Below, piece by piece: positions 53,873 through 63,376 of a stretch of 64,000 nt of DNA. Below the pieces are notes generated by a model. It had not been told where the DNA came from. It saw only the letters and a program-made list of their open reading frames with translations, and did not search any database. The stretch covers positions 310,001 through 374,000 of the forward strand of contig CAYNRE010000009.1 of NCBI GenBank assembly GCA_964399535.1. The letters run 5' to 3'. The stretch comes from CAYNRE01 sp964399535 (GTDB lineage: Bacteria > Planctomycetota > Planctomycetia > Pirellulales > CAYNRE01). The number at the start of each line of letters is the position of its first letter. Position 1 is the first letter of the stretch. The translations under genes and the position numbers were made by a program.

Positions 53873-54091
53873 GGTCGGCTCCTCGGGCACCTGGCGAAGG
53901 GGGGGCGGCAGGCCCGCTCGGTCAGCGCCGCCGACCCACGGGCTGGCCGAAAAAAAGGCCGGCGGCGCCCCCCTGGCCCGATAGTTTAGCGTGGTCGAAC
54001 CGTGGATTGCCACCGGGCGGAATCGCCCGCATCCCGCCGCGGGCGATACACCGTCGCGTCGACACGGTTCGAGGCATGTGCTGGCCGCGCC

Positions 54092-54808
54092 TTAGCGATA
54101 CGTCAGCAGTTCCGGCCGATCCAGGTGCGGGAAGCTGTTGAAGGTGCTGAGCGTGAATCGCTCGGACGAAAACAAAAACTCGCAGTAGGCTCCGTTGCGC
54201 ATCATCCAGGCCACGGGCAGAGTCTTTCGCTGGGGCACCTCCAGGGCCCGCCCCACGGCCACCCCCACCGGCCCACCCGAGGTGAAGGCCACGGCCCGCG
54301 TTCCCCCGCCCGAGGCCAGCACCTGGCTCCAGGCCGCGTCGGTCCGCTGGCAAAAGCGGGGCCAGTCTTCCACGTCGTCGAGCACCAACCGGCCCTCGAC
54401 CCAGAGGCCCATTACGTGCTCGTAGATTCGCTGAAAGCGCCGCAAGTGATCGGCCCGATCCGTGGCCGCGGCCATTTGCTCGTGCAGTCGCTGAAGGTGC
54501 GGGTCGGTTTGCACCAAGCTGGGAAGCGATTGTTTGAGCACCTCTTCGGCGGCGTACTCGTCCAGCCCCGGCAGCTCCTCGGCCTCGGGCCAGGCGAGTC
54601 CGGCTTCGCGAAACGCCTCGCCCGCCAGCCGACAGGTTTCGTGATGGCGGCGTCGCGGACCGACAAAGACGCGGTTGAAAGTTTGTCCCCCCGCCACCCA
54701 ATAACGGCCCAATCGCCGCGATTGCTCTTCACCCAGCGGCGAGAGCTGATCGTAGTCGTCCGAAAAAAACGAGGCCTGACCGTGACGGACCACCCAGAGT
54801 GTGCTCAT
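54092..54808 (-). CDS. Histidine phosphatase family protein
   Basis: The 238-residue protein begins LWVVRHGQASFFSDDYDQLS, with the RHG catalytic motif, and has a second His region TSGGPVGVAVGRALE. The lid insertion is larger than in small phosphoglycerate mutases. It probably cleaves a phosphate ester, but the substrate is unknown. A GAGG site precedes the ATG. Adjacent to the acyl-CoA dehydrogenase, with 219 bp between. Confidence 0.85.
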   Translation of the reverse strand: MSTLWVVRHGQASFFSDDYDQLSPLGEEQSRRLGRYWVAGGQTFNRVFVGPRRRHHETCRLAGEAFREAGLAWPEAEELPGLDEYAAEEVLKQSLPSLVQTDPHLQRLHEQMAAATDRADHLRRFQRIYEHVMGLWVEGRLVLDDVEDWPRFCQRTDAAWSQVLASGGGTRAVAFTSGGPVGVAVGRALEVPQRKTLPVAWMMRNGAYCEFLFSSERFTLSTFNSFPHLDRPELLTYR

Positions 54809-54895
54809 TGGGCCTCTCTTCTCAACCATCCACGCTGCGTACTTGCGGCACCATCGTACCCGGCGGGCCGCCCGAGGCGAGCCTTGCCGAGAGGG

Positions 54896-55444
54896 TTATT
54901 GGGGCCGGCGGAGCCGATAAAGCACGTGCCGCCGCAAGGCGTGGCCCTCGGGCAGCCGGGGATGGTCGAAATCTCCGTCGAGATCACGGACCATTCCCAG
55001 CCGCTGCATGACCCGTTGCGAGCGCCGATTGGCCGGCACGGTAAACGAAACCACTTCGTCCAGGCCCAGCGGATTCCAGGCGTATTCGAGCGCCGCTTGG
55101 GCACCCTCGGTGGCTAGCCCCCGACCCCAGAACTCGGCGGCCAGTCGCCAGCCGATTTCGACGCACGGGGTGAAGGGGGTTTCGTAGGCGGGAATGGCGA
55201 GGCCCACAAAGCCGATGAAGGGGCTTTCGCCCGGTAGCTCGGCGGCCCAGAGCCCGAAACCCTGATCGGCGAAATGCTGGCGGATGCGAGCCGCCAGCGC
55301 GTCGCTTTCGTCGCCCGAGAGCAGCTGCGGAAAGTGCTCCATCACCCGCGGATCGGCATTCAACTGGGCGAACGGCACCAGATCGCTCTGGCACCAGGGT
55401 CGCAACGTGAGCCGAGCCGTCGTCAGTACCGGGCCGGAGTCCAT
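54896..55444 (-). CDS. GNAT-family N-acetyltransferase (RimJ/RimL-like)
   Basis: The 182-residue protein has the RimJ-like order: TARLTLRPWCQSDLVPFAQL, CVEIGWRLAAEFWGRGLATE with the acetyl-CoA loop, VVSFTVPANRRSQRVMQRLG and a C-terminal RHVLYRL. It transfers an acetyl group to an amine, maybe a ribosomal protein or small molecule. The start ATG 55444 is chosen by homology. Confidence 0.88.
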   Translation of the reverse strand: MDSGPVLTTARLTLRPWCQSDLVPFAQLNADPRVMEHFPQLLSGDESDALAARIRQHFADQGFGLWAAELPGESPFIGFVGLAIPAYETPFTPCVEIGWRLAAEFWGRGLATEGAQAALEYAWNPLGLDEVVSFTVPANRRSQRVMQRLGMVRDLDGDFDHPRLPEGHALRRHVLYRLRRPQ

Positions 55445-55543
55445 GGCACTCGTTGCTCGCGCTCTTCGCCGACCGGCGGTGGGCCAATCGGCCATCCCTC
55501 TGGGGGATTCCCCGTTGCGCCTCGGGCGGGGCGAAGGCACGCG

Positions 55544-56236
55544 CTAGGGGTCGGTGCGTACCTCGCCGCGCAGCTCGCGGATGAAGCGGCTGGCCAACAC
55601 AAAATCGGCCGATTCGATTTGCGACGCGCGGTCGCGAAGCATGGCGTTCATTTGCACGGCGGCGTTGGTCACGGCGGCCTGGTCGTTGGGGCTCAGCGCC
55701 AACCGCGATTGAGCTCGGTGATAAAACTGATCTTGAATCGTGGTGCGAAGTTCGGTGTATTCGTCACCCATCAGGGCGCTGGGCCAATGCAACTCGCCCG
55801 TCGAGCCATCCAGCGCATCAGCGCCCAACCGCCGGGGGGGCGTATTCCGGCGCCGCTCGGCATAGGCGGCCGTTTCCGCCCGGCGAAGCGAGGCGGTCGA
55901 CTCGACGTATTCGTCGTGCATTCGCCGCTGCTCGTAAAAAGCCTCGGTGCTGCGCAAGCGGTTTTCAATGTTTTTCTGCCGGGCCTCTTCCAGTTCGGTG
56001 GCCGCTTGGGCGGTAAGCTGGTTGTAAATGCCCTGCGAGCGAATGGCATCGCCCAGTCCGCGGTAGTAGCCCTCGGCGATGGTTGAGGCGCCGAACCCCC
56101 CGCCCCAGCCGCCCCACCCCATCGCGCCGGCTCCACCCCACCAACCGGCTCTCCAGCCAATGGGCCAGGCCTGGCAGGTTGCCGCGGACGCGGCCAGTCC
56201 CAGCATCAGCAAAATCGCGTACCTGGCCGGTCGCAT
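55544..56236 (-). CDS. Exported Gly/Trp-rich protein of unknown function
   Basis: The 230-residue protein starts MRPARYAILLMLGL after GAGGTG. It has a signal peptide (about 1-23), a Gly/Trp-rich segment (about 27-50, GWWGGAGAMGWGGWGGG), then a long helical, probably coiled-coil part with LEEARQKNIENRLRSTEAF and YVESTASLRRAETAAYAERR. No known family recognised. Likely periplasmic. Divergent from the HEAT-repeat gene. Confidence 0.7.
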   Translation of the reverse strand: MRPARYAILLMLGLAASAATCQAWPIGWRAGWWGGAGAMGWGGWGGGFGASTIAEGYYRGLGDAIRSQGIYNQLTAQAATELEEARQKNIENRLRSTEAFYEQRRMHDEYVESTASLRRAETAAYAERRRNTPPRRLGADALDGSTGELHWPSALMGDEYTELRTTIQDQFYHRAQSRLALSPNDQAAVTNAAVQMNAMLRDRASQIESADFVLASRFIRELRGEVRTDP

Positions 56237-56490
56237 GAGACGCACCTCGCAAGCAGTCCAACCTGACCTCGACGGATCGACCACCGCGCCTATCGTAAGC
56301 CGACGCCAGGCAATTTCCAAGGGAATCGGCGGCTGCCGTCCGACTTGGAGCCGGCCGCCGGTAGTGTTCCGCGGGCTTTCGGGGAGTTATGCTGGCACCT
56401 GCCGAGGTGTGCCGCGAACGCCCCGAGGTTTCGCGGTCGAGGCCGCACCAGTCCACCCTATCCGTAACGCTCCCACAGGCACCCACTGCT

Positions 56491-58767
56491 ATGCTGAACC
56501 GCGTACCCCTGGGACGAATCCTCCTCTCGGCCGGCCTGTTGCTGGCCTCCGGGCCCCTGCTTGCTAGCCAGCCCGACGAGTTGAATTCCTTGGTAAAGGC
56601 TGCCCACAGCAGCGATTCCCAAGAGCGCGTCGAAGCTCTGGAGCGGTTGCTGGAACTGGGTCCTGCGGCGGGCCCAGCGGCCGGCGAGTTGGCCAAGCTG
56701 CTTGCCCAAGCCGAACCCGACGATCGATTGTTGATTGTGGAACTGCTGGGTGAGCTCGGCGCGGCTTCCGCGCCGGCCGTGCCGGCGTTGGTCAAACTGC
56801 TCGATTCGCCCGAACCGGGACTGGTGCCCGTGGTGATTCAAGCGCTCGACCAGCTCGGCGCCACGGCCGAACCGGCGTTGGCCGCGCTGGATCGTTTGGC
56901 CGCCGAGCCCCTCAGTTTTCAAACCGTGTTGGCCCTGGCGGCTGGCGCCTCGATTCGGCGAGCCATGGGCGACGATACTCGCGAGAAAGCCGATCGCGCA
57001 CGGCTGGTTGAACTGCTCGACCAGCCCGATCCGAAAATTCGCCGCGAGGCAATCGCCGCTCTGACCGGTTTCGGTCCCGCGGCCCTTGAGCCACTTTTGA
57101 AGCATGCCCAACAGGCCGAGGCAGAGGATCAGCTCGACCTGATCGAAGCCATCGCCCGCTGGGGCAGCGCGGCCGAAACGGCGTTACCCTGGCTGATCGA
57201 GCTGAGTGGGGGCTCCGACCCGGTGCTGAAACGGGCGGCGACCGGGGCCCTCGGCAGCTTCACCACCGCCGGCCCGAAGGCAGCTGAACCACTGATCGCC
57301 CTGCTCTCGGATGGCGATGCCTCGGTGCGTGCCGAGGCGGCGGAGGCCCTGGGCCGGGTGGGCCAGCCCGGTGACGAGGCCACGCTGGAAGCACTGTTGG
57401 CCCACTTGGCCGACCCCGACGAATGGGTTCGGCTGGCCGTGATCGACACGCTCGGGCACTGGGCCCAAGGCGGCGCACCGCTGCTGCCCAAGCTGCTCGC
57501 GGCTCTGGGCGATGTCGACGCCGCGGTGGCCGCTCGGGCCGTGACCCACCTGGCCGAACTGGGACCCCAGGCCGCGCCAGGGCTGGTAACCGCGCTCGAG
57601 GACGAGCGGGCTCGCCCTTGGGCCGTGATTCTCATCGCCGAACTGGGGCCCGCCGCCGCCGAGGCGGTGCCCGCACTGCTCGAGGCGGCCACCGACCCCC
57701 GGCCCGAAGTGCGCCGCGAGGCCCTCTTGGCTCTGGGCAAGTTTCCCGACGCGGCATCTCGGGTGGTGCCGATCGCCATGGCCAATCTGGCCGACGAGGA
57801 TCTCACGGTGCGCTATGCCGCGGCGGGCGCCCTGGGCATGCTGGGGCCCGCGGCCGTGCCGGCCGAGGCGGCCATTCGCGGGGTCCAGCGGGAAACGACC
57901 GACGAATTCCTCAAGGCTGAGTGCGCCTGGGTCCGGGCACGCATGCATCCCAACGATCGCGAACTTCAGCAGCAAGCGGTCGAGGCCCTGATCGGGGCCA
58001 TGCAACAGGGGCCGCCCCGGCTACGAATCGGCGCCGCCCGGGCTTTGGTGGAACTGAATGCCGATCCCGAGGTGGTGCTGCCCGCGCTTTCCTCCGCCCT
58101 GACGGCGGCCGAACCCGAGATGGTTCAAAACGCCGTCGAGGCCCTGGCCGACTTGGGACCGACGGTGGTGCCCCGCGTGCGGCGGGCGATTTCGATCGAA
58201 AACCTGCGATCGCCGGCCCTGGCCGTTCTGGCTCAGCTTGGTCCCCAAGCGGCCGACGCGGTACCCGAAGTAATCGGGCTGCTCACGGCCGACGCCGAAC
58301 CGGTCCGGCAACAGGCTTTGCTCACGCTGGCGGCCATGGGGCCCAAGGCCCAGTCGGCCGTGGCGGCGGTGGCTGGTCTCTTGGCCGACAAATCGCCCGA
58401 GCTGCGCAGTGCGGCCGCCTATGCCCTGGGCTCGATCGGCCCCCCGGCCCAGGCGACGGTGCCTCGCTTGATCCAGCAACTCAAGGACCCGGATGAGGCG
58501 GCTCGCATCGTGGCCGCCTGGGCGCTGTTGTACATTGCACCCAAACAGCGCGATGCGATTCAGTCCGCCGTACCGGTGCTGACCAAAGCGCTTCGTTCGC
58601 GACGCGGGCCGGTGCGCGGCGAAGTGGTGCTGGCCCTGGCCAATCTCGATCCCGCGCTGCTGGCCAATTTCGAGTCGCTCCGCGCGGAAGTGGCCAGGCT
58701 GGCGGCCGGCGACACCGACCCCCAGGTCCGTGCCGAAGCGCGGTCGCTGTTGGAAACCTGGAAATAA
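56491..58767 (+). CDS. Exported HEAT-repeat protein
   Basis: The 758-residue protein has a signal peptide (1-26, LLASGPLLAS) and then about twenty alpha-helical HEAT-like units, for example AEALGRVGQPGDEATLEALL, LADPDEWVRLAVIDTLGH and ALGSIGPPAQATVPRLIQQL. It forms an extended scaffold; no enzyme motif. The chosen ATG gives the signal peptide; a longer form upstream lacks one. The OPT transporter gene follows after 187 bp. Confidence 0.85.
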   Translation: MLNRVPLGRILLSAGLLLASGPLLASQPDELNSLVKAAHSSDSQERVEALERLLELGPAAGPAAGELAKLLAQAEPDDRLLIVELLGELGAASAPAVPALVKLLDSPEPGLVPVVIQALDQLGATAEPALAALDRLAAEPLSFQTVLALAAGASIRRAMGDDTREKADRARLVELLDQPDPKIRREAIAALTGFGPAALEPLLKHAQQAEAEDQLDLIEAIARWGSAAETALPWLIELSGGSDPVLKRAATGALGSFTTAGPKAAEPLIALLSDGDASVRAEAAEALGRVGQPGDEATLEALLAHLADPDEWVRLAVIDTLGHWAQGGAPLLPKLLAALGDVDAAVAARAVTHLAELGPQAAPGLVTALEDERARPWAVILIAELGPAAAEAVPALLEAATDPRPEVRREALLALGKFPDAASRVVPIAMANLADEDLTVRYAAAGALGMLGPAAVPAEAAIRGVQRETTDEFLKAECAWVRARMHPNDRELQQQAVEALIGAMQQGPPRLRIGAARALVELNADPEVVLPALSSALTAAEPEMVQNAVEALADLGPTVVPRVRRAISIENLRSPALAVLAQLGPQAADAVPEVIGLLTADAEPVRQQALLTLAAMGPKAQSAVAAVAGLLADKSPELRSAAAYALGSIGPPAQATVPRLIQQLKDPDEAARIVAAWALLYIAPKQRDAIQSAVPVLTKALRSRRGPVRGEVVLALANLDPALLANFESLRAEVARLAAGDTDPQVRAEARSLLETWK

Positions 58768-58954
58768 TCGCTCGGTTGCGTGCCCGGCCCGATGTCTGGG
58801 GCCAGGCGCGCTCGGCTTGCATTTCCCTGGCCTTCGGCCCAAGCTTACGGCCACCAAAGGTTCGCGCTGCCCCCCCGGCGCAGCGCCCCGCGATGCGCTC
58901 CGACCCGGCCAACGATTGGCCGGGCTTTCGGCACCAAGGAGGCCGGTTCCGTCC

Positions 58955-61225
58955 ATGGCCAAAACCCCTTCCTCCGCCACTTCCGGCCAGGACGCTCAGC
59001 GCGTGCCGCCCGAGGGGCATCGCCCCTATGTGGCCGATGACCAGCACCTGAGCGAATTCACCTTCTCGGCGGTGATGGCGGGGGCCGTGTTAGGGATTCT
59101 CTTCGGCGCATCGTCGCTGTACCTGGTGCTCAAGGTGGGGATGACCGTCTCGGCCTCGATCCCCGTGGCCGTGCTTTCGATCACCCTCTTCCGGGGCCTG
59201 GCCCAGGCCTTCGGCATCCGCCGGGCCACGATCCTGGAAAACAACATCGTTCAAACCACGGGCTCGGCGGGGGAGTCGATCGCCTTTGGCGTCGGCGTCA
59301 CGATTCCCGCCCTGCTGCTCTTGGGCTTCGACATGGAGCTCAGCCGTGTGATGACCGTGGGGGTGCTGGGGGGGCTGCTGGGAATCTTGATGATGATTCC
59401 GCTCCGGCGAGCGTTCATCGTCGAGCAAGACAAAGTGTTGCGCTATCCCGAGGGAAGGGCCTGCGCCAATGTGCTCATCGCCGGCGAGCAAGGGGGCGCC
59501 ACCGCGAAAACCGTGTTCCTGGGATTCGGCCTGGCCTTTCTCCACAAAGCGTTCGTCAAAGCCCTGCACTTCTGGCATGAGGAAGTGAACTGGAACCTGT
59601 TCACCAAGAGCGGGCGGGGGCTTCCCGGGGGCGTCGTCGGGGGCGAGCTGTCTCCCGAGCTGTTGGGCGTGGGGTTCATCATCGGACCCCGGGTGGCTTC
59701 GATCATGGTCGCCGGCGGCGTTTTGGCCTACCTGGTCCTGGCTCCCATGATCGCCCTCTTCGGCGAGCACCTGGGCGAGCCCTTGGCTCCCGCCACGGGC
59801 AAGTTGATTCGCGACATGTCGGTCGGCGAGATCCGCAACAACTACATCCTTTACATCGGCGCCGGGGCGGTGGCCACGGGGGGCATTATCAGCATGCTCC
59901 AGGCCCTGCCGCTGATTCTGGCCTCGATCCGCTCCGGCCTGGGCGACCTGAGCCGCAGCGCCACGGCCAGCCATGGCGCGGTTCGGAAACGCACCGAACA
60001 AGACCTGCCGCTCAAGGTGGTCGTCTGGGGAAGCGCGGCCCTGGTCGTTACCCTGGCCGCGGTGCCCAGCTTGGGGCTGGGATTGAACCTGTTGGGCCTG
60101 GTCGGAGCCGCGCTGATCGTATTCTTCGGCTTTCTCTTCGTCACGGTCTCGTCGCGCCTCACCGGCGAGATCGGCTCGTCATCGAACCCGATCTCGGGCA
60201 TGACCGTGGCCACCCTGCTCTTGACCTGCCTGGTCTTTCTCCTACTTGGCCGCACCGATCACTCGGCCACGTTGGCCGCGCTGACCGTGGCCGCCGTGGT
60301 TTGCATCGCGGCCTCGAACGGCGGCACCACCTCGCAGGATCTCAAAACCGGCTACCTCGTGGGGGCAACCCCCCGCTCGCAGCAGTGGGCCATTCTGGTC
60401 GGGGCGATCACCTCGGCCCTGGTCATCGGCGTTACGCTGCTGCTGCTCAACCAGGCCGGCACGGTTTATTCCAAGCTGCCCGAAAACCTCTCCGACTACG
60501 TCGTTCCCGACGTCGCCTCGCTCGCCCAGCTCGAGCAAGCGGGCGGCCAGTATGCCGACGACCCGCGACCGTACCACGTTTGGCATGCCCGGGCAGGCAA
60601 CCCGGCCAACCTTCAGCCGGGCAAGTATCTGGTCGACGACGCCGGCAAGATTTGCTACCTGGTCGACCCGGCCATCAACGGCCGACTGCTTTACCGCGAC
60701 AACGACCCGGAACACAAGCACCCGGTTGCCGGCAAGTTCGAGGCTCCCAAGACCCGGCTGATGGCCCTGATCATCGGCGGCATTCTGGAGCAGAAGCTAC
60801 CCTGGGAAATGGTCATCATCGGGGCCCTGATCGCCCTCACGCTGGAACTGGCCGGGGTGCCATCGCTGCCGTTCGCCGTGGGGGTTTATCTGCCGATCCA
60901 GGTTTCGACCCCCATCTTTATCGGGGGCGCGGTGCGCTGGCTGGTCGACCGATTGCGATCGGGCGGCGCCGAAGGCGATTCCAGCCCCGGCGTGCTGCTT
61001 AGTTCGGGGTACATCGCCGGCGGCTCGCTCGCCGGCGTGATGGTGGCGTTTTTGGCTTTTTTAGGCGACGATTTCCAGCGAAGGATCAGCCTCGATCGTT
61101 TTCTGCCGCTGGCTTGGAACCAAAGCCAGGCGCCGGCCGTGGCGGCCTTCTTAGGGTTGATCGTGGTCTTGCTGGTAACCGGCCTGCTCAACGATGCTCG
61201 AGCCGAGCCCGAAAACTCAAGGTGA
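58955..61225 (+). CDS. OPT-family oligopeptide transporter
   Basis: The 756-residue inner-membrane protein has about 14-16 helices with OPT motifs: FTFSAVMAGAVLGILFGASS, ENNIVQTTGSAGESIAFGVG, RYPEGRACANVLIAGEQGG-like segment (59446 on), and SSSNPISGMTVATLLL. It probably imports small peptides. An inserted loop near 515-600 contains YHVWHARAGNP and other soluble-looking residues. AAGGAGG lies 12 bases before ATG 58955. It is directly followed, four bases on, by an S46 peptidase. Confidence 0.92.
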   Translation: MAKTPSSATSGQDAQRVPPEGHRPYVADDQHLSEFTFSAVMAGAVLGILFGASSLYLVLKVGMTVSASIPVAVLSITLFRGLAQAFGIRRATILENNIVQTTGSAGESIAFGVGVTIPALLLLGFDMELSRVMTVGVLGGLLGILMMIPLRRAFIVEQDKVLRYPEGRACANVLIAGEQGGATAKTVFLGFGLAFLHKAFVKALHFWHEEVNWNLFTKSGRGLPGGVVGGELSPELLGVGFIIGPRVASIMVAGGVLAYLVLAPMIALFGEHLGEPLAPATGKLIRDMSVGEIRNNYILYIGAGAVATGGIISMLQALPLILASIRSGLGDLSRSATASHGAVRKRTEQDLPLKVVVWGSAALVVTLAAVPSLGLGLNLLGLVGAALIVFFGFLFVTVSSRLTGEIGSSSNPISGMTVATLLLTCLVFLLLGRTDHSATLAALTVAAVVCIAASNGGTTSQDLKTGYLVGATPRSQQWAILVGAITSALVIGVTLLLLNQAGTVYSKLPENLSDYVVPDVASLAQLEQAGGQYADDPRPYHVWHARAGNPANLQPGKYLVDDAGKICYLVDPAINGRLLYRDNDPEHKHPVAGKFEAPKTRLMALIIGGILEQKLPWEMVIIGALIALTLELAGVPSLPFAVGVYLPIQVSTPIFIGGAVRWLVDRLRSGGAEGDSSPGVLLSSGYIAGGSLAGVMVAFLAFLGDDFQRRISLDRFLPLAWNQSQAPAVAAFLGLIVVLLVTGLLNDARAEPENSR

Positions 61226-61229
61226 ATCG

Positions 61230-63329
61230 ATGATCTTGAATCTGACCCGCGTGCGAAACCTGGTGCTCGGCCTGATGCTTATGTGCAGCGCTCCGGCAGC
61301 CTGGCCCCCGACTGCCTCGGCCGACGAGGGAATGTGGCTCTTTAATAACCCGCCGCGCAAGCTGCTCCGGGAAAAGTACGGTTTCGATCCCACCCAGGCC
61401 TGGCTCGAGCACCTGCAAAAATCGTCGGTACGATTCAACAGCGGCGGGTCGGGCTCGCTGGTTTCCTCGCGCGGGTTGGTGATGACCAACCACCACGTGG
61501 GGGCCGACGCGCTCTACAAGCTCAGCACGCCCCAGCGCGATCTCTTGGCCGAAGGCTATTACGCCCAGGGGCCGGACGAAGAACTGAAGTGCGTCGACCT
61601 GGAGCTGAACGTACTCCAGTCGATCGAAGATGTGACCGAGCGCGTCAACGGGGCGGTACCCTCGGGCGCCGACCCGGCCGAGGCCGAAAGGGCCCGCCGC
61701 GCGGTCATGGCCGAAATTGAACAACAATCGCTCGATGCCACGGGGCTGCGCAGCGACGTGGTCACGCTGTACCAGGGGGGCCTGTACCACCTGTACCGCT
61801 ATCGCCGCTACACCGATGTTCGCCTGGTCTTCGCGCCGGAAAAGGAAATCGCCTTCTTCGGCGGCGACCCCGACAACTTCGAGTTTCCCCGCTACGACCT
61901 GGATGTCTGCTTCTTCCGAATCTACGAAAACGACCATCCGGCCAAGGTCGAACACTTTCTGGCCTGGAGCCTGGCGGGCGCGGGGGACGGAGAATTGGTG
62001 TTCGTATCCGGCCATCCGGGCCGCACCAACCGGCTCAACACGGTGGCCCACCTGGAATTCGAGCGCGACGTGGCCCAGCCGCAATCGCTGAACCTGATTC
62101 GCCGAATCGAAGTGTTGCTCAAGACCTTTTCCGATCGCAGCCTGGAAAATGCCCGGCGGGCCGAAGACGAGCTGTTCGGCTACCAGAATAGCCGCAAGGC
62201 CCGGCTGGGCATGTTAGGCGGCTTGCAGGATCCGGCCATCATGGCCGCGAAACGCGACAGCGAAGCCGCCCTGCGCAAAGCGGTAGCGGCCAACCCGAAG
62301 CTGCGAGCCCAATTCGGCGACGCCTGGGATCAGGTGGCCGACTCGCTCAAGGTGCTGCGCGAGATTTACGTCGACCATCTACTGCTCGAGCGTCCGGCGG
62401 CCGTCAACAGCGACCTGTTTCGCATTGCCCGCACCCTCGTGCGCCTGGTGGCTGAAGACGCCAAACCCAGCGGCGAGCGGTTGCGCGAGTACCGCGATTC
62501 GAACCGCCCCTCGCTCGAACAAGAGCTGTTCAGCGCCGCCCCCATCTACGAAGACCTGGAAATCGCCAAGCTCGGCAATTCCTTGTCGCTCTGGATGGAG
62601 CTCAAGGGGGCCGACGACCCGCTGCTCGTCAAGGCCCTCGGCGGCAAGGCACCCCAAGCTCGGGCGGCCGAACTGGTCTTGGGCTGCAAGCTGAAGGAAG
62701 TCGAACTGCGACGCAAACTGGCGGGCAGCACCCCTTCCGACCTGGCGGCCGAGGAGGACCCGATGGTCGAGTTGGCCCTGCTGCTCGATCCCGAGGCCCG
62801 CGCCATTCGCACGCGGTACGAGGAGCAGGTCGAGGAGCCCCAGCGCCAGGCTTATGCCAAAATCGCGGGGGCCCAATTCGCGCTCCGCGGCACCGAGGTA
62901 TACCCCGATGCTACGTTCACGCTGCGCCTGGCCTTCGGCCCGGTGCGGGGTTACGAGGAAAACGGCCAACAGGTGCTCCCCTGGACCCGGATGGGCGATA
63001 TTTACGCCCACGCCGAGGCCCACGGATCGGTCTCCCCCTTTTCGCTCCCCAAGCGCTGGCTCGAGCGCCGCGATCGATTGGACCCCGATACGCCGTTTAA
63101 CTTCGTGAGCACGGCCGACATAATCGGCGGCAATTCGGGCAGCCCCGTGGTCAATCGCGCGGGAGAAGTCGTCGGAATCATTTTCGACGGCAACATCCAG
63201 TCGCTGGTGCTGGCCTATGCCTACACCGACGCGCAGGCCCGGGCCACCAGCGTTGCCGCGCCGGCGATTCGCGAGTCGCTCCGCAAGATTTACGACGCCG
63301 AGGCGCTGGCCGACGAGTTGGGGCAATGA
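61230..63329 (+). CDS. S46-family dipeptidyl-peptidase (DPP7/DPP11-like)
   Basis: The 699-residue exported serine peptidase has a signal peptide (1-32, ending TASA) and mature DEGMWLFNNPP, the usual S46 start. The catalytic region shows VMTNHHVGADAL (H88/H89) and the nucleophile S636 in GGNSGSPVVN. The position that is Gly in DPP7 and Arg in DPP11 is here Leu (L661, in FDGNIQSLVL). So specificity is probably hydrophobic rather than Asp/Glu, but is not certain. AAGGTG overlaps the OPT stop, so the two are coupled; the peptidase would feed dipeptides to the transporter. Confidence 0.93.
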   Translation: MILNLTRVRNLVLGLMLMCSAPAAWPPTASADEGMWLFNNPPRKLLREKYGFDPTQAWLEHLQKSSVRFNSGGSGSLVSSRGLVMTNHHVGADALYKLSTPQRDLLAEGYYAQGPDEELKCVDLELNVLQSIEDVTERVNGAVPSGADPAEAERARRAVMAEIEQQSLDATGLRSDVVTLYQGGLYHLYRYRRYTDVRLVFAPEKEIAFFGGDPDNFEFPRYDLDVCFFRIYENDHPAKVEHFLAWSLAGAGDGELVFVSGHPGRTNRLNTVAHLEFERDVAQPQSLNLIRRIEVLLKTFSDRSLENARRAEDELFGYQNSRKARLGMLGGLQDPAIMAAKRDSEAALRKAVAANPKLRAQFGDAWDQVADSLKVLREIYVDHLLLERPAAVNSDLFRIARTLVRLVAEDAKPSGERLREYRDSNRPSLEQELFSAAPIYEDLEIAKLGNSLSLWMELKGADDPLLVKALGGKAPQARAAELVLGCKLKEVELRRKLAGSTPSDLAAEEDPMVELALLLDPEARAIRTRYEEQVEEPQRQAYAKIAGAQFALRGTEVYPDATFTLRLAFGPVRGYEENGQQVLPWTRMGDIYAHAEAHGSVSPFSLPKRWLERRDRLDPDTPFNFVSTADIIGGNSGSPVVNRAGEVVGIIFDGNIQSLVLAYAYTDAQARATSVAAPAIRESLRKIYDAEALADELGQ

Positions 63330-63376
63330 ACTGCCCCGACTGAGACGGCCCCCCCGCGGAAACCAGAAGCGACGAG

